64,000 nt of DNA, taken from the NCBI RefSeq assembly GCF_001425745.1, contig NZ_LMDF01000007.1, positions 658,973 through 722,972 of the forward strand, read 5' to 3'. Position numbers and translations under genes: made by a program. Positions 31,821 through 40,468 of this stretch are shown here, one piece after another; position 1 is the stretch's first letter; each line of letters opens with the position of its first letter. Source of the DNA: Caulobacter sp. Root343 (GTDB lineage: Bacteria > Pseudomonadota > Alphaproteobacteria > Caulobacterales > Caulobacteraceae). The notes beneath the pieces are model-generated. The model worked only from the letters and a program-made list of their open reading frames with translations, did not search any database and was not told the origin of the DNA.

Positions 31821-32450
31821 TCAATGCGCCAGCGCCAGCGTGCTGGTGATCGCCGCGGCGACCGCCGGACGCGACAGGATCTCGTCGTGCCAGCGCTTAA
31901 CGGCCGGGAACGGGGCGAGGTCCGCGCCAAAGGCTTGGTGGCGCCAGATCCATCCGAAATGGGCGATGTCGGCGATCGTGTACTGGTCGCCCGCGACGTA
32001 AGGGTTGCGCTGGAGGGCGCCGTCGAGAACGCCCAGCACGCGTTCCACTTCCTTGCGCGCCGCCGTGCGGACGTCGCCTTCGGGCGTCTTGCGCATCTCG
32101 AGCAGGAAGGCCTGCAGGAAGGCAGGGCTGGCGGCCGAAGCGTGGAAGAAAAGTTGTTCGAACACCTTGCCCCGACGCTCCGGATCGATCGGCAGCAGTT
32201 GGCCGGTCTTTTCCGCGAGGTAGACGAGGATCGCCGCGGACTCGCTGAGCACGAGGTCGGCGTCGCCGGCCGGTGAACGGTCGATCAGGACCGGCACCTT
32301 GCCGTTTGGATTGAGGGCCAGGAAGGCGTCGCTTCTTTGCTCACCCTGGCGAAGATCGACGGGGACGAGGCTGTGGGGCAAGCCCATCTCTTCAGCGGCG
32401 ATGGCGACCTTGACGCTGTTGGGCGTCGCGAAGGCGTGGATCTCGAGCAT
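31821..32450 (-). CDS. Glutathione S-transferase
   Basis: 209 aa. The thioredoxin-like N-domain (MLEIHAFATPNSVKVAIAAE, NPNGKVPVLID, SESAAILVYL) and the helical C-domain (YTIADIAHFGWIWRH) define a bacterial Nu/YfcG-like GST. It conjugates or reduces electrophiles with glutathione. Last gene of the minus-strand operon started by the SDR at 35669; AAGGAG precedes the ATG. Fits with the epoxide hydrolase and DoxX genes as an electrophile-detoxification unit. Confidence 0.9.
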   Translation of the reverse strand: MLEIHAFATPNSVKVAIAAEEMGLPHSLVPVDLRQGEQRSDAFLALNPNGKVPVLIDRSPAGDADLVLSESAAILVYLAEKTGQLLPIDPERRGKVFEQLFFHASAASPAFLQAFLLEMRKTPEGDVRTAARKEVERVLGVLDGALQRNPYVAGDQYTIADIAHFGWIWRHQAFGADLAPFPAVKRWHDEILSRPAVAAAITSTLALAH

Positions 32451-32507
32451 TGGGAAGTCTCCTTAATGATGCTGGCCGGAACGGTGCTGGCCGCTCCGGC
32501 CTGTTCC

Positions 32508-32939
32508 TCAGCCGCGGCGAGCGTCGAGGCTGATGCGGCCGCCGCCGAAGGCGACGACGTGCAGAAGGCCGCCGGCCATCGCGATGTTCTTGAAGAAGTG
32601 GATGAACTGGTTCTGGTCGCCGAGCGCGTTGTGGAAGACCGCCGCGGTGACGAGCGAGAACAGCGTCAGCACGGCCGCGATGGCGCGGGTGCGATAGCCC
32701 AGCAGCAGGGCCAGGCCCCCAGCAAGCTCGACAAACACTGAAAGGCCGAAGGCGACGCTGGGCATCGGCAGGCCGACCGATTGGATGTAGCCGATAGTCA
32801 TGGCCGGCGCGGCGATCTTCGATAGGCCCGACAGCAGGAAGATGGCGCTGATCATGCCGCGGCCGACGAGCGGAACCAGGGTAGAGGTCAGGTTGGAAGC
32901 CGTAGCGTTCGGCGCATCGGCAAGGGTCCGGGTATTCAT
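32508..32939 (-). CDS. DoxX family inner-membrane protein
   Basis: 143 aa from ATG 32939 (AAGGA upstream). Four membrane helices: GMISAIFLLSGLSKIAAP, FGLSVFVELAGGLALLLG, AIAAVLTLFSLVTAAVF and NIAMAGGLLHVVAFGG. DoxX members support quinone-linked redox reactions. Operon neighbour of the GST and epoxide hydrolase. Confidence 0.88.
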   Translation of the reverse strand: MNTRTLADAPNATASNLTSTLVPLVGRGMISAIFLLSGLSKIAAPAMTIGYIQSVGLPMPSVAFGLSVFVELAGGLALLLGYRTRAIAAVLTLFSLVTAAVFHNALGDQNQFIHFFKNIAMAGGLLHVVAFGGGRISLDARRG

Positions 32940-33074
32940 GTCTTTGATCCTTGTTTTGGATTGCAGAGGCTGTGTCCGGGCGTGAGGGGTCATGCCGCCG
33001 ATCCGGACACGGGCCCGGCGGCACGAAGGCTGTTGGAAGGCGTGGGGAGCGCGGGAGCCGAAACGCGGTGGCGT

Positions 33075-34370
33075 TTAGCCGCCGCGGACGGTGACGAACG
33101 CCTTGCGCATCTCGCTGGCGAAAAGCGCCGGCTGCTCGAAGGCGGCGAAGTGGCCGCCGCGATCGACCTTGTTCCAGTAGATCAGGTTGGGCCACAGCGC
33201 CTGCGCCCAGGCCTTGGTGGTCGTGAAGATCTCCCGCGGGAACACGGTCGCCGCCATCGGCAAGTCGATACGACCGGCGTTCACGCCACGGCCGTTGCGC
33301 GCATTCTCCCAGTAGAACCGGGCGGAGGAGGCCGCCGAGTCCGTGAACCAGTAGATCGAGATGTCGTCGAGCATCTCGTCCAGGCTCAGGGCGTCTTCCG
33401 GGTCGCCGCGATTGTCGGTCCAGGCCTGGAACTTCTCGTAAATCCAGGTCGCCAGCCCGACCGGCGAGTCGGCCAGCGCATACCCGATCGTTTGCGGCCG
33501 GGTGGCTTGTTCGCGGAAGTACCCATGGCCATCGCCCGTGAAGCGTTGGAAGGCCTCGATGGCGCCCCGTTCCTCGGCGGTCGGGTGCTCGGGCAGGTGC
33601 TCGGGAATGACGAACTGCCAGTTCACATGCGCCGCGGCCAGGCCAGCAGGACGTTGATGGGCGAGCGCGTGGGTGACGCCCGAGCCCCAGTCTCCGCCTT
33701 GGGCGACCCAGCGGTTATAGCCAAGCCGCTGCATCAGGGTGGCCCAGGCGCGGGCCGTCCGCTCGACCGTCCAACCGGTCTCGGCCGGCTTATCCGACCA
33801 GGCAAAGCCGGGCAGCGACGGGATGACGACGTCGAACGCGTCCTCGGCGCGACCGCCGTAGGCGGTGGGATCGGTGAGCGGTCCGATCACCTTCAGGAAC
33901 TCGACGACCGAACCGGGCCAGCCGTGCGTTAGGATCATGGGAAGCGCGCCCGAATGCTTGGACCGCACATGGATAAAGTGGATGCCCAGGCCATCGATCT
34001 CGGTGCGAAATTGCGGGACCGCGTTGAGACGCCGCTCGAAGCGCCGCCAGTCATAGTGGTCACGCCAGTAGGCGACCAACGCCTTGGCCTTGTTCAAGGG
34101 TACGCCTTGCGTCCAGTCGGTCACGGTCTCCTTTTCGGGGAAGCGAACCATGCGCAGGCGTTGCTTGAGATCGTCGATCGCCGCTTGCGGAACGGCGACG
34201 CGAAACGGGGTGATGGCGGCTGTTGCGGGCGGCGTGATGGGCGCGCCGACATCCGCGCGGACCTCCGATGAGAGGCCAGCCAGTGTGACGACCGCCAACC
34301 CTTCGGCCAGACCGCGCAGGGCTTGCCGGCGCGAGGCTGAGGGGAGGTTGGGGGAGAGCGGATTGAACAC
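33075..34370 (-). CDS. Exported epoxide hydrolase (EHN N-domain, alpha/beta hydrolase)
   Basis: 431 aa from GTG 34370, with AAGGAG 7 bp upstream. The N-terminus has a Tat-like signal (SRRQALRGLAEGLAVVTLAG). The EHN domain is present (TPFRVAVPQAAIDDLKQRLR). Catalytic features: HGWPGS oxyanion, nucleophile Asp in GGDWGSGV, ring Tyr candidates, and His in KVDRGGHFAAFEQP. It opens epoxides to diols, probably in the periplasm if the signal works. A longer frame to 34514 has no SD signal and overlaps the upstream gene region, so it was not used. Confidence 0.88.
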   Translation of the reverse strand: MFNPLSPNLPSASRRQALRGLAEGLAVVTLAGLSSEVRADVGAPITPPATAAITPFRVAVPQAAIDDLKQRLRMVRFPEKETVTDWTQGVPLNKAKALVAYWRDHYDWRRFERRLNAVPQFRTEIDGLGIHFIHVRSKHSGALPMILTHGWPGSVVEFLKVIGPLTDPTAYGGRAEDAFDVVIPSLPGFAWSDKPAETGWTVERTARAWATLMQRLGYNRWVAQGGDWGSGVTHALAHQRPAGLAAAHVNWQFVIPEHLPEHPTAEERGAIEAFQRFTGDGHGYFREQATRPQTIGYALADSPVGLATWIYEKFQAWTDNRGDPEDALSLDEMLDDISIYWFTDSAASSARFYWENARNGRGVNAGRIDLPMAATVFPREIFTTTKAWAQALWPNLIYWNKVDRGGHFAAFEQPALFASEMRKAFVTVRGG

Positions 34371-34431
34371 GGGGCAACTCCTTGCTGCCGGGGCTCGCCC
34401 TTGAGGGCGAGCGCGTTGTCGGGAACGCGGA

Positions 34432-34848
34432 TCAGACCGCGGGCTGGGCGCTGGCCCGTCGAAACTCGTCCGACGTCTCGTCGAGGAAGACGTAGAGCGC
34501 TGCGATCTTGCCATCGCGAACGATCAGGACGTCCCAGCCGGTGTATTCGAACGCCGCGCCGCGCGGACCCGACCCCCAGGCCAGGCGCCCCGCGTTGTGG
34601 AGCACCTGAGGGGCGCCATGGGGCGTATAGACGTAGTGCGGATGCGTCGCGCGCAGGTCGCCGGCGAACTTGTCGATCGCCTCGCGCCCGACGATCGCGC
34701 CGGGCGGCACGTAGAGGACCGCGTCCTCCGCCCAGAGTTCATCGATCGCCGCGCGGCGCTTGTTGTCATCGCCCTCGCCGAAGACCTCCTGGAGGTTTCG
34801 GTTGAGCAGTTCGCGGATACGCTCCGCCGATTCCATGGACTGGATCAT
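34432..34848 (-). CDS. SnoaL/NTF2-like protein
   Basis: 138 aa from ATG 34848 (AAGGAGA upstream). RIRELLNRNLQEVFGEGDDN, DELWAEDAVLYVPPG, GREAIDKFAGDL and LIVRDGKIAALYVF fit an NTF2-like fold. Cytoplasmic; possible isomerase or hydrolase helper in the LysR-controlled operon. Confidence 0.85.
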   Translation of the reverse strand: MIQSMESAERIRELLNRNLQEVFGEGDDNKRRAAIDELWAEDAVLYVPPGAIVGREAIDKFAGDLRATHPHYVYTPHGAPQVLHNAGRLAWGSGPRGAAFEYTGWDVLIVRDGKIAALYVFLDETSDEFRRASAQPAV

Positions 34849-34916
34849 GATGGTCTCCTTGGAAGGGAGCCCGACCTCGGGCTGCGACATCGCCCCGAGG
34901 CCGGCTCTATGATGGC

Positions 34917-35669
34917 TCAGATCTGGGCTTGGCCGCCGTCGACGAAGAGCTCGATGCCATTGATGAAGCTGGCGTCGTCGGAGGCCAGGAACAGCACCGC
35001 CTTGGCGATCTCGTCGGGCTGGCCGACGCGGCCGGCGGGGATCAGGCCGGCCAGATAATCCCGGGTCCCTTGCGCCTGGTCGCCGCCGCCGAACAGCTCA
35101 TCCAGGCCGGCGGTGTCGGTGACGCCGGGGCTGATCGCGTTGACGCGGATATGGCGATCCTTCAGGTCGAGCATCCAGTTGCGGGCGAAGTTGCGCACCG
35201 CCGCCTTGGTCGCGGAATAGACGCTGAACGCAGGCGTGCCCGAGATGCTGGTGGTCGAGCTGGTCAGGATAATGGACGCGCCGTCCTTGAGCAGCGGCAG
35301 CGCCTTCTGGACCGTGAACAGCACGCCTTTCACGTTGGTGTCGAACGTGCTTTGATAGTGCTCCTCGGAAATGGCGCCGAGGGGGACCATCTCGCCGCCG
35401 CCAGCATTGGCGAACAGCACGTCGATCTGGGCGTGCTTCTGCTGGATGGCGTCGTAGAGCCGGTCGATGTCGGCCAGTTTCGACATGTCGCCCTGAACGG
35501 CGGTGACCTTGCCGCCGATCTGCTTGATGGCGGCGTCGAGCGTTTCCTGCCGGCGGCCGGTGATGAACACCGAAGCGCCTTCGGCAGAGAAGGCCTTGGC
35601 GGCGGCCAGGCCGATACCGCTGGAGCCGCCGGTCACCACCACGACCTTGTTGCTGAACTTGTTCGTCAT
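34917..35669 (-). CDS. Short-chain dehydrogenase/reductase, first gene of the operon
   Basis: 250 aa. TGGSSGIGLA cofactor loop, NAGGGEMV, Ser in LTSSTTSISG, YSATKAAVRNF active site and SPGVTDTAGL are all intact. Divergent from the LysR gene at 35784, so probably its target. It leads the order SDR - NTF2 - epoxide hydrolase - DoxX - GST. Confidence 0.92.
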   Translation of the reverse strand: MTNKFSNKVVVVTGGSSGIGLAAAKAFSAEGASVFITGRRQETLDAAIKQIGGKVTAVQGDMSKLADIDRLYDAIQQKHAQIDVLFANAGGGEMVPLGAISEEHYQSTFDTNVKGVLFTVQKALPLLKDGASIILTSSTTSISGTPAFSVYSATKAAVRNFARNWMLDLKDRHIRVNAISPGVTDTAGLDELFGGGDQAQGTRDYLAGLIPAGRVGQPDEIAKAVLFLASDDASFINGIELFVDGGQAQI

Positions 35670-35760
35670 CGTCTGAACTCCTTGGGGCCGGCCGTGCGCC
35701 GGTGATGGCGAAGAGATGCAGTCAGAACGATGATGCTTGTAGTCAGCAAATATGGCACTT

Positions 35761-35782
35761 AGCGTTCTATTGGAGGAACGCT
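35761..35782 (+). promoter_or_regulatory. Inverted repeat enclosing the LysR Shine-Dalgarno
   Basis: AGCGTTC (35761-35767) pairs with GAACGCT (35776-35782); the 8-nt loop contains most of the GGAGG ribosome-binding site of the LysR gene starting at 35784. As RNA it would limit translation; as DNA it could be a LysR site. Confidence 0.45.
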
Positions 35783-35783
35783 G

Positions 35784-36689
35784 ATGCGGATCGACCTCAA
35801 CGACTATGCCTACTTCGCCGAAGTCGTGGCCCACGGCGGCTTCGCCGCCGCCGGGCGCGCCTTGCGCGAGCCCAAGTCCAAGCTCAGTCGAAGGATCTCG
35901 GGCCTGGAGGAGAGATTGGGCTTGCGCCTTATCGAGCGGTCGAGCCGGCGGTTTCGCGTCACCGACACCGGCCTTGCGTTCTATGAGCGATGCCGGGCCA
36001 TGCTCGCCGAGGCCGAGCAGGCTGAGGCGCTTGTCTTGCAAGCCCAGGCCGAGCCGCATGGACGGATCCGTTTCAGCTGCCCAACGGGCATGCTGCAGCC
36101 GATCAATGGCCTGATCTCGTCGTTCCTCGCGCGCTATCCTCGCGTGCGGCTGCAACTCGTCGCGACCGATCGTGCGGTGGACTTGATCGAGGAGCGCATC
36201 GATCTGGCGTTGCGCGTGCGCACAAGCCTGACCAGCGACGCCGCGCTGACGATGCGCTCGCTGGGCACCTCGACCCGTATCTTGGTCGCCAGCCCGCAAA
36301 TGGCCAGCCAGGTGGCGAGCATTGAGCAACTGGCCACGTTGCCGGCGCTGGCGACGAGCGACTCGGCCGACGATCTCGAGTGGCATCTGGAATCAGACGA
36401 TGGCCGCGCCCATGTCGTCCGCGTCCAGCCGCGCATGGGCTGCGAGGCTATGACGACCATACGGGACGCAGCGATCGACGGCCTCGGCGTGGCGATCTTG
36501 CCCGATCACGTCTGTCTCGAGGCTTTGGAGGCCGGGCATCTGGTGCGGGTGCTGCCGGCCTGGCGCGGGTTTCAGGGCATCGTGCATCTGGTCTTCACGA
36601 CACGCCGTGGTCTCTCCCCCGCCGTTCGAGCCCTGATCGATCATCTCGCGGCCGGATTTCCGCGCGATGTCCTGAGCAAGCGAGCTTGA
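35784..36689 (+). CDS. LysR family transcriptional regulator
   Basis: 301 aa. HTH LNDYAYFAEVVAHGGFAAAG then RALREPKSKLSRRISGLEERLG, and a substrate-binding domain (GRIRFSCPTGML, LIEERIDLALRVRTS, DGLGVAILPDHVC). This subfamily usually controls a divergent oxidoreductase operon, here the SDR-to-GST operon. Likely autoregulated through the 114-bp gap. Confidence 0.92.
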   Translation: MRIDLNDYAYFAEVVAHGGFAAAGRALREPKSKLSRRISGLEERLGLRLIERSSRRFRVTDTGLAFYERCRAMLAEAEQAEALVLQAQAEPHGRIRFSCPTGMLQPINGLISSFLARYPRVRLQLVATDRAVDLIEERIDLALRVRTSLTSDAALTMRSLGTSTRILVASPQMASQVASIEQLATLPALATSDSADDLEWHLESDDGRAHVVRVQPRMGCEAMTTIRDAAIDGLGVAILPDHVCLEALEAGHLVRVLPAWRGFQGIVHLVFTTRRGLSPAVRALIDHLAAGFPRDVLSKRA

Positions 36690-37091
36690 ACCCATACAAA
36701 GGGAGGGCGGCAGCACACGAGTACTTGGCTACCGGCGAACACCTTTGCGGAAGCAGGATCAGCGCTTCACCGGCGGTGTTGAAGGTCAGCTTCTTGGAGG
36801 CGCACCAAGGGCCGCTCCTGGCGCGACGTGGCCCGTCGAGACCGGCAGATTGGAAAAAGGGTCGTTTCAGCGCTCCTTGGCCATTCAGCGCGCATTGGCG
36901 GCCAGCCGGCCGGCGAGAAAGCTGCCCGGCGGGTCACCATCAAGCTCGGATCAGCACAGATTCTAGCTTCCATTCGATCCAGCGCCGCCTGATCGAACAA
37001 CCGGTGGATGGTTTGCTGGCGCCGCGCGTACATCGGCTCTTCGGCCGACAATCCATGCTAGGTCTGATCAATTCCTTTTGCGGGGGCTGCC
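36690..37091. other. Intergenic region with dispersed-repeat copy
   Basis: 402 bp. It contains copy 5 of the 36-bp repeat (36791-36826) and otherwise no gene or clear hairpin. The promoter of the hydrolase at 37092 must lie near its right end. Confidence 0.4.
36791..36826 (+). repeat. Copy 5 of the 36-bp dispersed repeat
   Basis: TTCTTGGAGGCGCACCAAGG is followed by GCCGCTCCTGGCGCGA (36811-36826), 15 of 16 core positions. With copy 6, the closest to the apparent ancestral sequence. Confidence 0.65.
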
Positions 37092-37988
37092 ATGAAATAT
37101 GGGATGATCAATGCGATCCTACTGCTCTTCGCCGTCACCTTTCTCCCCGCCGGTGGCCATGCGCAGGATGTGCCGCGAGCCATTTCGACGGACCCGATCC
37201 GCGATCCGGCCTTCCCCCCGCGCAAGGAGGTCATTCATGTTCCGAGCGGCGGGACGATCATAAACGGCGTCGTCTATACGGCGTCGGGGCCGGGGCCTCA
37301 CCCCACCTTCGTGTTCTTCCATGGCCTGCCGGGCACTGAGCGCAATCTCGATCTGGCGCAGGCGGTGCGCAGGGCGGGCTGGAACGCGGTCACCGTCAAC
37401 TATCGCGGTTCCTGGGGAAGCGGCGGCTCCTTCCGGTTCGCGCACACGCTGGAGGACGCGAAGGCGACGCTTGCCTTCGTTCGCGATCCGGCGAACGCCA
37501 AGATGCTCGGCATAGACACCAGCCGCATCGCCATCGGCGGCCATAGCATGGGCGGCTGGGTGGCGGCCCATACGCTGGCGGATGACCCGGCCTTGCTCGG
37601 CGGTGTGATTTTTTCATCGGGCGACTTCGGAGAGGTGGGCGCCAACGCCCGCGCCAATCATGCCGCGATCGCCGCCCGCATGAACGGGGTCCGCGAAACC
37701 CTGGTCGACGTGACCGGCGACAGCATGGCGGACGAACTGGCGGCAAACGCCGACGCCTGGTCCTTTAAAAAGCTCGCGCCTCGCCTGGCCGGCCGACGTC
37801 TGCTCATTCTCTACAGCGATGACTTCGCGAAACATTATTCTCTGACGCTTATCGAGGCGATGAAGCAAGTGCCAGGGTCCCGGGCGGTATCGGCCTACAC
37901 GCCGACCGACCATGATTGGTCCGACGCGCGTATCTCCCTCGAAACGCAGGTCTTGAACTGGCTGGCGAGCCTGCCCGCAAGTCGTTAG
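37092..37988 (+). CDS. Exported alpha/beta hydrolase
   Basis: 298 aa with a signal peptide (MKYGMINAILLLFAVTFLPA, cleaved after GGHA). FHGLPGTERN oxyanion, nucleophile Ser in GHSMGGWVA, Asp near LYSDDF and His in TDHDWSD. Peptidase-S9/prolyl-oligopeptidase-like fold without the propeller. Substrate unknown; single gene. Confidence 0.85.
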   Translation: MKYGMINAILLLFAVTFLPAGGHAQDVPRAISTDPIRDPAFPPRKEVIHVPSGGTIINGVVYTASGPGPHPTFVFFHGLPGTERNLDLAQAVRRAGWNAVTVNYRGSWGSGGSFRFAHTLEDAKATLAFVRDPANAKMLGIDTSRIAIGGHSMGGWVAAHTLADDPALLGGVIFSSGDFGEVGANARANHAAIAARMNGVRETLVDVTGDSMADELAANADAWSFKKLAPRLAGRRLLILYSDDFAKHYSLTLIEAMKQVPGSRAVSAYTPTDHDWSDARISLETQVLNWLASLPASR

Positions 37989-38113
37989 CAACTAGGGACG
38001 CATGCGCCCCGCCGCGCAGGCAAGCTGAGGGTTGCAACACAGGGCTTGGTCCCGCCGCCGCGCACGACAAGTGCGTCCAAGCGCATCTGACAGACACTGC
38101 CCTGAATGCCGCG

Positions 38114-38149
38114 TTCTTGGATCGATGGCAGAGTCCGCTCCTGGCGCGA
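38114..38149 (+). repeat. Copy 6 of the 36-bp dispersed repeat
   Basis: TTCTTGG at 38114 and a perfect core TCCGCTCCTGGCGCGA at 38134-38149, with exactly the same 36-bp spacing as copies 4 and 5. It lies between the convergent hydrolase and kinase genes. Confidence 0.65.
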
Positions 38150-38263
38150 TCCAGTCGATCCGCGGCGTCCGGGGCGGGACGAGGGAACTGTCTCTGGCCA
38201 TGCCCGCGGCGATGGGCACCGCCGGCGACGTTTTAACTTCGCAACGTATGCGGGTTCAGGGCC

Positions 38264-39820
38264 TCAGGCGATGACGCCGGCGTCATGTGCGCCGATGCCG
38301 GGCGGGATCGCGGCGGCAATCATGCAGACGACCCCGCTCGGCGCGAAGTCGATCGCTGCCTCGCCGCCGAGGGCGGCCGAGAGGCTGCGTTCGATCAGAC
38401 GGGAGCCAAAACCGCGCCGCGAAGGCGGTGTGACGCGCGGGCCGTCCTTCTCTTCCCACCTCAGGCGGATGACGTCGGCCTCCACGGTCCACAGAATGCT
38501 GAGCCGCCCCGCCGGCGCAGACAGCGCGCCATACTTCACGGCGTTGGTGGCCAGCTCCTGCAAGGCCATGGCCATGGCCAGCGCCATGCTTGGCTCCAAG
38601 CGAACGCTGGGGCCGCCCGTGACGATCCGGGCGCCATCCGGCCCGGCATAGGGCGATATGGCCAGCGCCACGATTTCGCTGAGTTCGGCCCCCTCCCAGC
38701 TTTCCCGCGTCAGGACGTCATGGGCCCTCGATAGCGAGATCAGCCGCTCTTCGAGCGCGGCGCGTGCTTCCTGCACCGTCGCGGCGGCGCGGAGGGTCTG
38801 GGCGGCGATGGATTGGACCGTCGCCAAGGTGTTCTTGACCCTGTGGTTCAGCTCGTTGATCAGCAGGCTCTGCTTTTCGTCGGCGGCGCGCTGCTCGGTG
38901 CGGTCCCGGAGGATCTTCAGGAAGCCGATGTGCTGCCCGTCGTCCCTGCGCAGCGGCATCATCAAGGTATGGGACCAGAACGGCGTCCCATCCTTGCGCA
39001 CGTGCCAACGTTCCTGCTCCGCCCGGCCGCTTTCCAAGCACAGCGCCCTTTCGCGATCATCGGCGTGGGATGCTTCGTCGTCGGCCGTCCAGATCGCCGG
39101 GAATGCGTGTCCGATCAGGTCACTGGCTTGCCACCCCAGGATCTGCTGAGCGCCGGCGTTCCAGATCGTCACCTTGCGATCCAGATCGATCGCCATGATC
39201 GCATAATCCCTGACGCCTTCGAGGATCAGGCGGTAACGCTCGTCGCTTTCGCGGTGCGCCGCCTCGACCGCCAAGGCCGACTTGGCTTCGGCGACCTCGC
39301 GGGCCTGCCCATAGGCCGCGGTCAGGTCAGTGAGCACCCCACAGAGGAACGGACCGTCCGGCGCGTCCATTCGGGTCAGCGATAGCTGGGCGACGATCGT
39401 TTCGGCGCTGTCCTGGCGCGTCAGGAAAAGCTCGGCCTTGCCGCCGGTCTGAAGGAGTTTTTTCAGGTCCGCCAAGGATTGCGGCTTCACGAAAGGCCCG
39501 AGCCCCGCGGCCATCAGAGCGCTTGGCGTGGAGCCCAGCATCTCGGCCAGGGCGCGATTGCCGTAAAGCACCGCGCCGTCCTGGCTGATCATCAACGCGC
39601 CCTCGGTCATCTGCTCGATCAGCAGGCGATAGGAGCGATCGGCGGTCTCAAGCGTGTAGACCTTGCGATTATCGGGCCCCCCGACCACGACGGCGTCCAC
39701 TTCGCCATTGCGGATAGCCTCCAGGGTTTCCAAGGCTTCGGCCAGCTGTCGCCGAAGCTCCAGGACCTCATGTTCGGGTGAGGTCGTCGCCGGCGCGGCG
39801 GGAAAACTACGTCGATCCAT
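38264..39820 (-). CDS. PAS-PAS HWE-family histidine kinase of the kai operon
   Basis: 518 aa from ATG 39820; it could start at 39847. An N-terminal coiled coil (EVLELRRQLAEALETLEAIR) is followed by two PAS domains (LLIEQMTEGALMISQDGAVL; RLILEGVRDYAIMAIDLDRK) and an HWE kinase core. The H box INELNHRVKNTLATVQ has H326, followed by RWEEKDGPRVTPPSRRGFG. Soluble, with no membrane segments. It overlaps kaiB, so it is the likely output kinase of the KaiBC module, as in other KaiC-linked signalling operons. Confidence 0.9.
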   Translation of the reverse strand: MDRRSFPAAPATTSPEHEVLELRRQLAEALETLEAIRNGEVDAVVVGGPDNRKVYTLETADRSYRLLIEQMTEGALMISQDGAVLYGNRALAEMLGSTPSALMAAGLGPFVKPQSLADLKKLLQTGGKAELFLTRQDSAETIVAQLSLTRMDAPDGPFLCGVLTDLTAAYGQAREVAEAKSALAVEAAHRESDERYRLILEGVRDYAIMAIDLDRKVTIWNAGAQQILGWQASDLIGHAFPAIWTADDEASHADDRERALCLESGRAEQERWHVRKDGTPFWSHTLMMPLRRDDGQHIGFLKILRDRTEQRAADEKQSLLINELNHRVKNTLATVQSIAAQTLRAAATVQEARAALEERLISLSRAHDVLTRESWEGAELSEIVALAISPYAGPDGARIVTGGPSVRLEPSMALAMAMALQELATNAVKYGALSAPAGRLSILWTVEADVIRLRWEEKDGPRVTPPSRRGFGSRLIERSLSAALGGEAAIDFAPSGVVCMIAAAIPPGIGAHDAGVIA

Positions 39821-40133
39821 CGCCGCCGCCTTTCGCGGGCAGGCCAAGGCCGCGCAGCACGCGCTCGGTGTCGGACAAGTCGCCGATGATCCGCTGCACC
39901 GGCTCGGGCTGCAGCTTGATCAGAGTCGGCGCGGCGATGATCTGGTGCTCGCTCGCCGCTTCGGGGTGCTCGTAGACGTCGACGATCTCCAGGTCGTAGC
40001 TGTCGGGTAGTTCGCTCTCCAGCACCCGCCGCAGGTTCGTGATCGCCCGGGTCGAGCGTTGCGTCGAGCCAGTGACGTAGAGCCTCAGCACGTGCTTGGC
40101 TTCGGCGGTTTCGCTGTCGCCGGGACGGCTCAT
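39807..40133 (-). CDS. kaiB: KaiB family protein (second copy)
   Basis: 108 aa, thioredoxin-like KaiB fold: LRLYVTGSTQRSTRAITNLR, VDVYEHPEAASEHQIIAAPT and LIKLQPEPVQRIIGDLSD. KaiB binds the KaiC ring and can change fold. It overlaps both neighbours (4 bp with the other kaiB, 14 bp with the kinase). Confidence 0.92.
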   Translation of the reverse strand: MSRPGDSETAEAKHVLRLYVTGSTQRSTRAITNLRRVLESELPDSYDLEIVDVYEHPEAASEHQIIAAPTLIKLQPEPVQRIIGDLSDTERVLRGLGLPAKGGGDGST

Positions 40134-40468
40134 GATGTTGGCCTACTGTAGTCAAGTCCGATGAGGAACTTGTCGGGGTCCGACAGCGTGCCGATCATGC
40201 GCTTGAGCGGCGGCGGCAGGCTGCGGACCAGTGTGGGAATAGCGATGATCTGATCCTGGGCGGCGAGCTCGGGATTCTCGGCCAGGTCGAGCACCTCGAT
40301 CTTGTGGCGGCCCGGCAAGTGCGCGTCGCAGAGCAAGGTCAGGTTCCTGATCGCCGCCAGCGACTTGGGCGTTTGGCCGGCGACATAGAGCCGGAAATGG
40401 AAGATGCCGTCGTCCGAAATCTCAGCGCCATCTTCACCCATGGGATCCGGCGTCGTGGGCGAGGTCAT
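40130..40468 (-). CDS. kaiB: KaiB family protein (first copy)
   Basis: 112 aa: FRLYVAGQTPKSLAAIRNLT, LDLAENPELAAQDQIIAIPT and RSLPPPLKRMIGTLSD. It has an N-terminal extension of about 20 acidic residues that the second copy lacks. Coupled to kaiC by a 4-bp overlap. Two non-identical KaiB proteins suggest different states or partners of one KaiC. Confidence 0.92.
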   Translation of the reverse strand: MTSPTTPDPMGEDGAEISDDGIFHFRLYVAGQTPKSLAAIRNLTLLCDAHLPGRHKIEVLDLAENPELAAQDQIIAIPTLVRSLPPPLKRMIGTLSDPDKFLIGLDYSRPTS

